Source of the DNA: Dillenia suffruticosa
Taxonomy: Eukaryota; Streptophyta; Magnoliopsida; Dilleniales; Dilleniaceae
Length of the DNA: 64,000 nt
NCBI GenBank assembly: GCA_033439265.1
Contig: JAVTVX010000026.1
Coordinates: 12,835,001 to 12,899,000, forward strand
Direction: 5' to 3'
Part shown: positions 34,517 through 46,824 of the stretch, piece after piece
Layout: every line of letters starts with the position of its first letter
Position numbering within the stretch: the stretch's first letter is position 1
Notes under the pieces: generated by a model
What the model was told of the DNA's origin: nothing
Seen by the model: the letters and a program-made list of their open reading frames with translations, nothing else
The model's database searches: none
Made by a program: the position numbers and the translations under genes

Positions 34517-36368
34517 ATGGTGGTGGATTTGGAAACTGAAAAGGAGGAACAACCAAAGAAACATAGAGTAGCTCGTAAAAGGTAAGGTTTGGGATCACTT
34601 TGATTCTTTTATAAATGAGAAAGGTGAGAACAAAAGCATTTGTAGAAATTGTGGAAAAGAGTTCTTTTCTTCAAATAGAATACATGGAACTAGTATTCTA
34701 TTGGGTCATTTGAAAGTAAGTGCTTTATACCCTCCAGCTTTCCAAAATGGAGATGTTGATGAGAAAATGGTTAATTTAATTATTTGGAAATTTGATCAAC
34801 AAGCAATTAGGAAATCATTATGTAACATGATCATTGTAGATGAATTTTCTTTTAAATTTGTAGAGGAAAAAGTTAAGTGTTGTATGAATGTTTGTCAACC
34901 TTTATATTAGATTTCATCTAGAATCACTGTAGCTAGGGATTGTTACCGGTTGTATTTGGAGGAAAAGACAAAAGTTAGAGCTCAAATTAAAGGAAATGTA
35001 GGTAGAATTTGTTTAACTACAAGCACTTAGACTTCTTTGCAAAAAATCAATTATATGTCTGTCTCTCGGCTCATTGTGTTGATAATAATTGGAGGTTACA
35101 AAAGAGAGTGTTAATTTTTTGTCCTTTATCAAGTCATAGAGGAAATGATATTGGGAAAGCCATGGAGATGTGTTTACTTGAATGGGTATTGACAATGTTT
35201 TCACAATAATAGTTGATAATGTTAGTACAAATGATGTGGCTATTGCATATTTGAAAACAAAGTTTGCTAATTGGGAAACATGTCTTGGGAGGGAAATGGG
35301 CCCATATTTAGTATGTTGTCCACATCATGAATTTGATTGTTCAAGATAGGACAAACTACATTGGAGGTTCTGTTGATTGTATTAAGGTTGCAGTTAAATA
35401 TGTTAGGTAGTCCACTGCAAGAATAAAAAAAAATTTAAAAGTTTTGCTGAGATTGAGAAGTGTCCTAACACTTGGATGTCCCAATGTTGTGGAATTCCAC
35501 CTATTTGATGATGGAGACAGCACAAGCTTATGAAAGAGCATTTAATAGGTTGGATGTTGAGGACCGACATTTTAGGGAGGATCTTGAAAAGACTGGAGTG
35601 TCATGTTAATTGGATTAGACAAATGTTAGGAGATTGGTAGGTTTTCTTCAACATTTCTATGAACTTACTTGGAAAGTATCGAGGATGAAGTATGTGATTG
35701 CTCATGCTTTTTTGGATGACATACTTGTAGTGATGTCATTATGAGAAAATGTGTTAATGAAATTGATGATTTTGGCCTTGTAGACATGGCAACACTAATG
35801 AAGGCTAAATTGACAAGTATTATGGGAAGTTTGAAAATTTTAACATACTTATTTTTGTTGTTTCTATACTTGATCCTGGAAATAAATTTGAATATCTTGA
35901 GATTTTACTTTGGATGTGTATGGGAAAGTAAATGGGTTATCAATGGTTAAACTAGTTAAAGATTCTATGTATAATTTGTATGATGACTGTGTGAGAATTC
36001 ATGCTCCTCCTAGTACACCCTCTTCCTCTACTTGTAGGCCTTTTTTTTCTCTCTCATCATTGGGGAAAAAGGCTATACCGACAGATATAGAGTCCGCAAA
36101 AATATTGAAAGAAAAGTTCAGAATGGATAAAGGACTCTAAATCTGAGTTTTTAAGATTTTGAACCGGTGGAAAGTTAATATCCCAAGATTTTCCATTTTA
36201 TCTTTGATGGATTGTGATGTTTTGGCGATTCCAATCTCCATAGTGGCTTATGAAACTGTTTTTAGCACAAGTGGAAGAGTTTTAGATGCATTTAGGAGTT
36301 CTTTAACTTATAAAATCGTTCAAGCATTAATTTGTACTCGATTGGTTTCGTACAAATTCTATCCCTAA
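34517..36368 (+). pseudogene. Broken hAT (Ac/RICESLEEPER-like) transposase
   Basis: Pieces in order: a BED-zinc-finger-like remnant (34,580-34,720); the catalytic core with the conserved stretch YVCLSAHCVDNNWRLQKRVL and an IGKAMEMCLLEW block (35,010-35,205); further core remnants in other frames (35,205-35,650); and the C-terminal dimerisation domain (hATC, about 36,190-36,366) with VLAIPISIVAYETVFSTSGR. Many stops and frameshifts, so no active enzyme. Order and length fit a plant hAT transposase. Confidence 0.88.
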
Positions 36369-36991
36369 TAGAGGTTGAAGAAATTTGGGAGGAACTTAAA
36401 CAAATTGAAGAAGGTTGTAATGTCTTGAAATTTATTAATATTTTTAATTATTATTTTTTACCTCTTTTGATAGTTATAATTGTTTGTTTTTATTTTTCTA
36501 TTCAATGGTAGAATTAGTGACAAATGCTTCTGGTATAAGTATGGAGGCCTCATGATTGCAGCTTCTTGATGCAGCTTTCTGATGCAGAAAAATATATGGA
36601 GCAGTTGAATGTTTCTGATGCTGGGAAGATATTTTGATGAAGAAAAATTCTACCCTTCTGTTCTCATGTTTGTTGAACATTTCTGATGCAAAAAATTAAA
36701 GAAAAATTGTAGCATTCTGTTTTGTTTTCTCATTCCAATTGTTGTCTATTGAATATTTCTGTTGAACATTTCTGACGCAAGTGCTCTATTTAAGCATGTT
36801 GTTATTTTTAAGTTCAACAGGTTTTCCAACCTTATTGATATAAACATTTTCATATTCTATGTAATTGGTTTGGGTTTCATTTAATTTGGTTTGATTCTTA
36901 GTTGGATTTTTCAAAATTCAAAACCGGAATAATACGAATCGAATAATCTGAAAACTAAATACCTACCCGAATGAACACCACTAGGTAGAAC

Positions 36992-38459
36992 ACTTGTTGG
37001 AAATTGGGTGGTTGGGTCGTCCATGTGGGTTTGACCTGACCCAAACCCTTTTAATGGATTCAAACGGTGTAGAAACATAAGAGGAGGGAGTAGTTCCTCT
37101 CCCAACTTCCTCTGGCCATTTGAATTTTAAAATGGGGAAGGAAGTTACCCATTTTGTGACAACGTGGGTAACTTTCAAAAAAGATCATCTTTTCCATTGT
37201 GCAAAGCCTAATAAAAAAAAAAAAGAGGACACAAAAATCTCCATTGTTGAGGGGATTGAAGGTGACCATTCATATATCTTTTTTAAAGGCATTTAGATCA
37301 TGAAAAACAAAAACAAACCATATGTGATTGTTTTTCGACCGTGCATCAAAAGGGTTAGTAATTCAACCTTAGATTCTGTTTTTTATTTTGATTTTTGAAA
37401 CATGAAAATCATGTGTTGATTGTATGAAAAAGTTTTCAACACTAAATTCTTTTAATTAAGATCTTGATTAATGGCCAGGGCTCCTGTGTGAGTCTTTTAG
37501 GAGATTCAATGACCTCAAGCCCACCGGATCATATTTGACCGAGTCTATTCTCCATGGTTTGAGCCAGAGAACAACACTTGCATCATAAAAAAACCTAGAC
37601 CAATGTTGCCTCGTACAAATTTACTCCACACTCCCTGCGTTTTTTTTTTCTCGTTCTTGGGTTTTTTCTAAAAAAAAAAAGATAATAAACAAAAAAAAAA
37701 AATCTGCTACTTGGTGCTCAGCAAGTAAGGTCAATGCCAATCCATTTCATTTGTATGTCTGCTACGTGTAGCAGTTCAAGAATACAATTTGGTCATCTTT
37801 GATTTTACTTTCTTTTTTTTTTTTTTTTTCCTTTCAAAGGCCCTACAAACTTGTCTCAATTTCAAGTCATAGATCACCCATTTTTAATAAATAAATTATA
37901 AAAACATATATATGCAAACCACGTTGACCAAACTCAATTCGATCAATGAATGAACATCGTTGCCAAATGCCCAAATCAAGACATGGCAAATAATGAAAAC
38001 TTTGGTAGGCCGACAAAAATAGGGTGATTTCGGGGAAGGCACCACGAAGACCATGGAAATGGGATATATATACACACCAACGGATAATTAGTATAATAGT
38101 ACGGGGTGATAGATTTTTTAATTAAATTTTGGATTCAAAAGACTTGAAATTTGGGAATTAAAAAAAAAAGACATTGGAAGAGCCACCTCCTAAATAGAGT
38201 CTAGACGTTCAAATCAGATTCGTCAGAATATAATTTCAGATATCAAACGTGAGAACCAACAAAATGGCATATATATGTCCACATTGCATGAAAACAGAAA
38301 TGGAAAAAAAATTGAAATGGATAGGAAATGATACAAAAAATGATACTTTATGAGAATACAGAAAATTAAAATATGGACATATACTTAAATATAAAAAATA
38401 TAAAATTTTTTATATAAATATTAATTATTTTATAGAAATAATAAAATAATCATATTTTA
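36992..38459. other. Intergenic AT-rich sequence
   Basis: Poly-A and poly-T runs and short low-complexity tracts. No gene or clear element seen. Confidence 0.5.
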
Positions 38460-41250
38460 TAATAAAAATTTAAAATAATCAAATATATAATTATTAATTA
38501 TAAGATACATAATATAAAATTTATAATTATAATTAAATAAATAATCATTAAATATAGAAAAGTATGTAAATATAAAAAATATAATGATTTTTATATAAAT
38601 ATTAATTAATTTAAAATATTAAAATGTTTCAAAAATGAAAAAATATCAATAATGAGAATTTTCCGTGAGATGTACGTAGATATAGTTATATATATAAGAA
38701 CGATATTAGAAATTTATAATCAGAAAATAAAATATTAGTTGGAATGGGGACCATCTAAGTGTTCATTTTGCAAGACTTTTTTTTTTTTTTTTTTAATTTT
38801 TCTTCTCCTTATAAGAAGAAGAAAAAATTAATAACTTTTAAAATAAAATTAAAAGTTGTTTGGTATTTTTATTTTTAAAAATAAACTGATTTTATAATTT
38901 TTGAAATAAAATTAAAAGTTAAAATTAAAGAGAAAGAGTAAGGATATAAGAGTAAATGAATTTATGGTACGAATGTATTTGAAATTTCATATTCTTCAAT
39001 TGAGAATATAAATAGAGTAAAAAGAAATATACTTACTAAAAATTTGACGTATAAAAAATAAGGGGAAGAAAAATTTCTCCTAAGAGTTTTTTTTTTAAAA
39101 GTTATTTTTAAAATTTTTACTTATAAAAAAGTTATGTTTAAAGAAAAAAGAATCTGGTTGACATGATTTCTCTATATAAGGAGAAGAAAAACTGAAAAAA
39201 GGTCCTATCAAATGGACACTAAATAAATATTCGATGAAAGAGCACACTTGTAATGAAGACAATTATTTAATGTCAATTTCCTGAAATGAAGAAAAATCAA
39301 GCACTAATTTAGCACTACATTACAAATTAGGGATGGCCTCACCCTATTCCAACTTAAACTCTCTGCCAACCAAATGGACAAGTGTTTGATTTTTCCTCAT
39401 CTCAAATTGCGTTATTCCTTCTTAATCAAGGAGATGTAAGAGCACAATCGTAATGCCTTTATCTTTTTCGAAAAAAAAAAAAAAAGAGAGATATGCCCAA
39501 GAGAGAGAAAAGAACAGGACCTCATTTCCACTATCTAGTTTCATTGGTCACTTAAATGCATATTCAAGCGGTGCATTTATATCAAAATGGGCCCAAAGCT
39601 TGATGAGTACCACAAAAAAAACAATTGGGACCATGCAATAATGGACATCTCATCAGCCATTTATTTCCTTCTCCCCACTAGATTGTTGAAAATTCTCTGA
39701 TAAAGACGACAGTGATTATGCTAAACTACAAGATCCATACCATATGGATACGTATATTTTTTTTCATGAATCATTCATATCCGATATTCGATAATTATAT
39801 TAAATTTAATTAAATTTAATTTAAATTGAGATGAATTCTTAAGAGTCAAAACCAATGGTGTACCATGTGATGGCTAGGGTGGACAATTGTACCCCTCAAT
39901 TTTTTAAATTTAATTATTATTTAAACCCAATATTTATTTTGTACCCACTTGACTATAATTTTGCCCCTACTTTTTTTTAAAACTCATAAATTTCACATAA
40001 ATCTTTTTTTAAAAACCCATTAGATAATAAAACAAAATATAATATCAACATTTACTTTAAATCAATAAAAAAATACTTTATAATCTTTAAACTCAAGACA
40101 AAAAAGGAAAAATTAAATAAAATTATAATCCTAAGAAGCATTAATTTTGCATTGACAAACTCATTTTTAGAACTTTTCCTCTTCCTTCTCCTCTTTTTCA
40201 GAATTTTCCCTCCTCTCCCTCTCCCCTTGGCCTCTCTCCCCAAGTCCTAATCCTTTTTGCTTTTCCTCTCCATTCTTCAATTTTCTTAAAGAAAAATCTA
40301 TTCTTTACCCCCATGAAAATGGTACATATTGATTTGAATTAAAATCTCAATTATTTTTTGTAATTTAACAATTAGTGTTAAGTCCCAGTATATTTTTTAA
40401 ATTGATTTTATTAATTTTTTCCTATTATACTTATTATTTTTGGATGAGATTCTAGAATAATTTTTTTTTTTTGTTTAATCACTTGTTTATGTAGTAGTTG
40501 TATGAATGTGGTTAATATGGATGGAATGACCCTTTTCTATATGCAAATGCAATGTTGTTAGTATCATTCAATTAAAATTTTTGATTTTTGGAATATCTTG
40601 GTTCAATTATTTTCTTGTTGGTATTTTAAAATTTTTAATATAGTTTTACGATTCATATTTGTTGATTGAATAAATATTTTATAAATTTTTTACACCCAAC
40701 TTTCTGATTGCTTGTATTCTTCATACACAAAATTTGAATTTAAAATTTTATTTAATTTTCATACACAATATTTGAATTTTAGACTTCATAAAAAAAATCA
40801 GTATCCAACCATCAAACCAAACTAAGTGTCGATGAAAATATTATGGTCCAGACGTTAATGTAAAATATAGGTGCAAATAATTATACAATAAAAAAAGCTT
40901 GGACTTAACCAAATTAGTGCTAATTAAACGTGTGAACTAGGAAAGATTTGCAAAAATTGGCTTGGGCACGTGGGATTGGGCACCCTCGCTTATGCTCCCA
41001 ACGTTAAATAAATAAAATTTCACGTAAAGGAATAATTTGTATACAAAATTTTAAATATTTGACCCATTTTTAATTTATTCTAAATTTATAATTTTTCATT
41101 GAATTTAAAATGAATAATTTTAATGGAGGTTATAATTTCATGATAAAATTATTCACGAACCATGTACTTAGCCGTTAAATAACTCTGCATTCGCGTCACT
41201 TGCCAAATTTCAATTTAATGGCGAGTAAATTAGTTCGAGTGAACTAAAAT
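38460..41250. repeat. Tandem segmental duplication, copy 1
   Basis: Aligns with 41,765-43,120 in order: AT-rich start, the AATATTAG...GGAATGGGGA block, CTCTGCCAACC...GTGTTTGATTTTTC, CAGGACCTCATTTCC, and ATTATGGTC...GTTAATGTAAAAT. It holds two stretches missing from copy 2: the MITE at 38,759-39,219 and 39,746-40,836, an AT-rich piece without recognised content. Confidence 0.75.
38759..39219. mobile_element. MITE with about 45-base TIRs (Tourist-like), 461 bases
   Basis: Ends GTGTTCATTTTGCAAGAC and, on the other strand, GTGTCCATTTGATAGGACC, continuing through poly-T into TTTTTCTTCTCCTTATA on both sides. Flanked by TAA (38,756-38,758 and 39,220-39,222), the 3-base duplication of PIF/Harbinger elements. 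Copy 2 of the surrounding duplication lacks it. No coding capacity. Confidence 0.7.
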
Positions 41251-41764
41251 AACAGATGTAACCACGCAAATCTCTCTCTCTTTTATCTCTTTCTCCACTG
41301 ATAATAGCTGATATCTCTATCTTCTCTGTTTCTCTTCTCTTTCTTCTCTCTTTCTATCTCTGTTGGTGGGAAAGGAAGACCAGGTAATGAATTCAGTAGT
41401 TGACGGGAATCCAAAATAGCCCAATCCAGCGAAGGAAGGACTTGGGAATCTCTTCGAATGGGGGAAACAGAATGAGGAAAAGAAGAAAAGAAAGGATATC
41501 ATCTTTGGTCCTCTTTCTTGAGAGTGTGTGTGCCTTTGTGATGAACGACAAAAGATGTACCTAAAACATCTTTGCTGATCTCTTTTTTCAGTTTCTTGCT
41601 TTGAACTTAAACATCTATCTTAAGTCCCTTGTTCTTTCCTTGATTTCCAAATCTGATTTCTACAAATCTAAAATGGTTGTTGCCCAAATTCATCACATGA
41701 TGCACTTTCTTCCTCCTTTTTCATAAATTTGGTCATTTGACTATTGGTTGAGTGTATAATCTTT
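41251..41764. other. Spacer between the two tandem copies
   Basis: Pyrimidine-rich (CTCT, TTCTC) then unremarkable. The frame at 41,317-41,502 (minus) is the antisense of the CT tract and has no domain. Confidence 0.45.
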
Positions 41765-43120
41765 TAATAAAATATATAAATACTCAAATATATAATTAAT
41801 AATCATAGCACAACTAATATAAAAATAAAAATTATAATTATATAAATAAATAATTCATTAAATATAGAAAATATGTAAATATAAAAATATAAAAAATTTT
41901 ATATAAATATTAATTAATTTAAAGTGTTAAAATGTTTCAGGGATGTTTTGGAAAAGAGAAAATATTAATATTGAGAAATTTTTGTATATCAGGGATATAT
42001 GTACGTATATTTATATAAGAATAAATATTAGAAATTTATAATTAGAAAATAAAATATTAGTTGTAATGGGGATCGGCTAAGTGTTTCATAAAACAGCACA
42101 ATTGTAATGAAGACGCTTGTTTAATGTCAATTTCATGAGATGAAGAAAATTCAAACAATTGTTTTGCACCACTAATTAGGATGGCTTCCCCCATTTCGAC
42201 TTCGACTCTCTGCCAAGCAAGTTTAGGACGAGTGTTTGATTTTTCTTCATCTCAAATTGCGTTATCCCATTCCCATCTTGATCAAGAAGATGAAAGAGAA
42301 CAATTGCAATGATGTTTTTCATTTTGGGGAAAAAAGGGTAAAAAAAAAAGGAAGAAGAAGAAGGGATATGCCCAAGAGTGTGGAAAAGAACAGGACCTCA
42401 TTTCCTCTGGCTAGTTTCAATGGTGCATATGCACGTAGTGCATTTATATCGAAAAGGGCCGTCCCTAAGGATCGTGGTCAGAATTTTTTTTCCTAATTCC
42501 GCGATCTTGGTTTAAATTTTGTATAAACAAAAAAATATATATATCAAAAGGGGCCCAAGCTTGATAGGTACCAAAAAAAACAATTGGGACTATCCAACAA
42601 ATGGACATCTTATCAACCATTTTTTCCCTTCAACCCACTTGATTGTTTGTGGAAAAGTCTCTGATTAGACAAGAAGGATTATGCTAAGCTACAAGATCCA
42701 AACCATATGGAGACATTATGGTCTAGATGTTAATGTAAAATGTAGGTGCAAATAATTTATACAGTAAAAAAGCTTGGACTTAACCAAGTTAGGGCTAACT
42801 AAACGTGTGAACTTGGAAAGATTTGCAAAATTTGGCTTGGGCGTGTCTGATTGAACAGTCCCCCAAACCTTGCTTATGCTTCCATACCTTAAATAAATAA
42901 AATTTCTAGCTAAATTCTAAATATTTTATCCATTTTTAATTTATTCTAAATTTATAATTTTTTCATTGAATATTAAATATATAATTTTAGTTACAGTTAT
43001 AATTTGATGATAAAGTTATCAAAGGACGATCTATTAAACCGTTAAATAACTCCTACAGTTAGGTCACTCACTAGATTTTAATTTAATGGCGAGTAAATTA
43101 GGTTATGTGAACTAAAATCA
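41765..43120. repeat. Tandem segmental duplication, copy 2
   Basis: Shorter partner of 38,460-41,250. It has a private insertion of about 95 bases near 42,452-42,545, bracketed by TATATC(A/G)AAA repeats. Confidence 0.7.
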
Positions 43121-43316
43121 GATTTTTTTTTTGTTACAGAGAAATCATGAAAATCACGGAAATAAACGCACTCACGAAAATTCAAATATTAGATCTTGAT
43201 CTTGGAAAAGACATTTAAGTAAGAAATTTTTATCATTCGGGTATTGTTACAAGAACCATCTTAATTTATCTAAACTTACTTTATGATGTCTCAATTTACT
43301 TGTTATAGAGCATGAT

Positions 43317-43989
43317 TCGAAAACCCATCTTCATAAGGCTTGAAATCCTCTAAGCCCATGTCCCAACAGGCAAAACACACTGAAATGTGTCATCCAAGGG
43401 GATATATCTTTCGGATAGGTAGGCACGGTCTACTCACTCGACACTTATTGACGAGATCGCTCTTGGTAGTCATTTGATCGGTCTCAACACCCCCTGTGTT
43501 CGGTATTGTTATTTGACCGGTTAATGTAATATTCATTTTTCCTTGTATTGCAGAAACAACATCCTATAATTAGTAAGAAAATTTTGAACCCTAATCTATA
43601 AAGAAAGAAATTCCTTGATAACTAGAACTTTCTTTGACCGAAAGAATTCTAAATCTCTTGGAAATCTTTCATTAAGAACTTCGTAATCTCAAAACACTTT
43701 CATATGAAAATTAGGGTCCTGAATGCATACGAGACTCATATGGACAACTTATATATACATCATAAGATTATCGACCAGGTACGCTCTCATGACTCTACAC
43801 TTAGCACACAAAAGGCATTACAAAACTCTCTTTCTGTTTGTTTCTACTCTCTTGAATACCGCTTTTTGACTTGAGCGTCAGAGTTTTTCCTACCAGGACA
43901 TCCTCTAGCGGCTTTTTGTAGGTTCCATCCACTCACCTCACTTGGATCAGTGGAGCTATTATTTGTGAAGTCAAACCCCACCTCCAACA
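43317..43989 (+). repeat. Left LTR of the gypsy element
   Basis: Aligned to the right LTR from CATAAGG(C/T)TTGAAATCCTCTA to CC(T/A)(C/T)CAACA. Contains the word GGGGATATATCT...GGTAG(G/A)CAC that is multiplied at 46,384. The first 20 bases are poorly alignable. Confidence 0.75.
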
Positions 43990-44055
43990 GATTGGCACCT
44001 TCTGTGAAAAACAAACTAGAACGAAACTCATTTTGCGCATAGTATTACCAAAGAC

Positions 44056-45182
44056 CATGCCTCCTAAAAGAAAAACCAAGACTACTTCCAAAGCTGCGTC
44101 TGTGATGGAAGGGCACACCACCACCCCAACAGACACTATCCAACTTGCAGGGCCGAACAATTCTTCCGAAGTTCCTGCCATTGTCAACCAACTTGAGATC
44201 CAACTGCCGACCATGCAACAAAATCAACCGATTCCGCCCCCGGCTCCAGCCTCTCCGGAAAGGGCCACTTGACCCTAGATGGAAAGGCTTGAATCTAAGT
44301 TGCAAGGCATAAGCAAACAGATGGAGGAGCTTAGTCGTGCCCTCAAGTCATAACCACAATCTTCTTCACACGGGTTGGGCCATGTATGTTCACGAAGGCT
44401 CGAACCTATAGTAGACCGGGTACCTTCGGTAACTTCTAGACATGACCCCGATGATCTAAGGAAACATGTTGAAAAACTCGTAGCAAACGAACTGAGACAC
44501 GCTAACGTGAGAAGAGACAAACTCACTCAATAGGCTACTAGCCTCTCACCATTTGACTCCAAGGTTTCTCAGAACCGATGCCTCGTGATGTACTTCTTCC
44601 TCCCATGGAAAGGTATGATGGCACTATCAATTCCCAAGACTATGTGGGTCACTTCATGACTATGATGATCTCGAGAGACATATGAGACGCAACCATGTGC
44701 ATGCACTTCCCTACGACCTTATAGAGTAACGTGCTAGCATGGTTTAACTCATTCCCTCTGTTTAGCTTTAAGAGTTTCTCTCAACTTTGACAACAGTTCG
44801 AGACCCACTTTGTAATCAATAGAGGGGCCAAAAGGAAGTCCACATCCCTCCTCTCTTTACACAGAGAAACGATGAGACGCTGAGAGACTTCCTTGACAAA
44901 TTCAAAACTTAGATGATGAAAGTTTTAGATTTGGATCATTCTATTGCATTAGCAGTACTATTCATTGGGTTATGGCAATCAGGAATGAAAACATCCATAA
45001 CAGAGAACCCCCCATCTACCATCAGGAATTCTATGCCTGCGCGGAGAAGTATATTGTCACGGAGGATGCTGAAGCGTTCAACAAATAGTGAAACCAACCA
45101 GGTTGGAACGAATGTAGTTGATCACCCTGACAACCCTCGGCTAAAGAGGCCGATGAGGACCCCTATGGCTATAGTGGTTTAC
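44056..45182 (+). pseudogene. Gypsy gag relic
   Basis: Starts MPPKRKTKTTSKAASVMEG, a basic/Thr-rich N-terminus, with a stop after 72 codons (44,271-44,273). After 44,570 the Retrotrans_gag pattern appears in pieces: ERYDGTINSQDYVGHF, a C/FP.TL.S.VLAWF block, F..F..QFETHFV, and L.DFLDKFKT, followed in another frame by LDLDHSIALAVLFIGL. Stops at about 44,683 and 44,724 and frame changes make it non-functional. Tat/Ogre-like by the spacing of these motifs. Confidence 0.7.
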
Positions 45183-45683
45183 TAGTTAAACTCCCCTGAA
45201 CAAAGTGCTGATTAAAGTCTTGCTTCAAATTAGGAACAAGCCCTACGTCAGGTGGCATCCTCGCTCCACGGAAGACGATTCAAAAAAGGACAAGATGTGA
45301 TACTGTCATTTCCACTGGGATACGACCATTTGACAAACAAGTTTATGAAACTAAAGGACGAGTCTGAATTTCTCATTCAAGATAGTCGACTCTAGAGGTT
45401 CATAAGCACAGAGAGAGAAAGCCTCCCTCCTCAAGGCCCACACACTGTAAGGCACGAGAATGAGCAAGACAAACAGCCGGTTCCAGGGGGTGCCTGCAAC
45501 CGACCAGATGGGGTAATTCTTCAAGTACAAAACGAATACGATCCCTCGGAACCTTACCTTCCGACTCACATCCTAATGGTACTGCATCAACATAACAGAA
45601 AGTATACACAATGGAACGAGACAGGGCCAACGGTGGCCCCAATCTTTCAAAAGATCGATCCGTCTGATTCCACTTCCAATTGC

Positions 45684-46185
45684 CACCCATGTTGAGAAGC
45701 AGCCTAAGAAGAAAAAGCGAATGATTGGTTTCAATGATGACATTATAGTAAGAGTCGATTAGGACCGATACGATTCTCTAATTATTATTGCCGAAGTTGG
45801 ACAATACGAAATAAGGAGAACTTTCGTAGATCAGGGGACTGGCTGCAATCTCCGCTATTGGAACACTTTTCGACAGATGAGTTTCACTCAAGTGCACCTA
45901 CAACCTCATGTCAGGCCAATCAAGGGGCTATTAGGCAAATGGATATACCCTGAAGGGACCATTTCACTCACGGTCACCCTTGAGACTCCACTTGATCATG
46001 CAACGACTACAACAACATTCGGTGTGGTCAAATTGCCTTCACTCTATAATGTCATCTTAGGTCGGCTTGGGTTGAAATTTGGAGGCATCACCAAGCACAA
46101 ACATATAAAAGTCAAATTCAGGACTTCTACTGACATTAGGACACTATCCTGTGATATGGATTCCCCAACGCCCCATCTTAAGTAA
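45684..46185 (+). pseudogene. Gypsy aspartic-protease-like relic
   Basis: FNDDIIVRV, then RRTFVDQGTGCNLRYWNTF, where the family has the catalytic DTGSS; here Thr is Gln, so activity is doubtful. Then KGLLGKWIYPEGTISLTVTL and LYNVILGRLGLKFGG (the YN.ILGRP block), TKHKHIKVKF at the end. One stop before the catalytic motif (about 45,760). Confidence 0.7.
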
Positions 46186-46383
46186 TCTTGAACCTTTTCT
46201 TACTGTGTTTACAACCCTAGGTCACTTACTAGATATTTTGTGACACTTTGCCTTATTACTTGTCTTGCTAGTTGCATTATGGTTACCTCTCTTATGATAC
46301 TTTGCTTTATTCTCCTTCTACAAAGAGTTGATCATATCGAATGTATGTGACCAAACCTCACTCTCTTGAACGAACGTGTCATC

Positions 46384-46620
46384 AACAAGGGATATATCTC
46401 CCGACGGGTAGACATAGCCCACTTTCTTGAACGAACGTGCCGTTAACAAGGGATGTATTTCCCTGATGAGTAGACACGGCTTACTCTTTCGAATGAACAC
46501 GCCGTTAACAAGGGATGTATCTCCCCGACGGGTAGACACGATTTATTCTTTCGAACGAGCATACCGATAACAAAGGATGTAACTCCCTGATGCGTAGGCA
46601 TGACCCACTCCCTTGGTTAT
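46384..46620. repeat. 62-base tandem repeat, about four units
   Basis: Units begin AACAAGG(G/A)ATGTAT at 46,384, 46,445, 46,507 and 46,569 (period 61-62), each with CCC..GA..GGTAGACA..G and a TTCGAA(C/T)GA(A/G)C segment. The unit resembles a stretch of the element's own LTR (43,400-43,455). Confidence 0.85.
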
Positions 46621-46824
46621 AACACAACAAAATTGCCAATACGGTGATTCAAGTACTTACTCATGACTAGCGGTTTGCTGACGAAACTATCATAAACTTT
46701 CATTGATTTAAGTGCAAGAGTATACAAGCGACAAAGAAGATCTAGTGGTCAACAAAGAAAAAGCTAAAACATGAATGGAAAGAGAACAAAAACCTTGATC
46801 AAGGAGGAGTAAGAGTGGAGGAAC

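Larger units (their letters stand above)
34003..36983 (+). mobile_element. hAT DNA transposon relic with perfect 8-base TSD
   Basis: Terminal inverted repeats TAGGGATGTTCATT and, on the other strand, TAGTGGTGTTCATT. The flanking direct repeat GGTAGAAC (33,995-34,002 and 36,984-36,991) is the 8-base duplication diagnostic of hAT elements. It encloses a broken transposase gene. Confidence 0.93.

Noticed and set aside
41317..41502. Frame in the pyrimidine-rich spacer
   Set aside because: Antisense of a CT-rich tract with no conserved partner.
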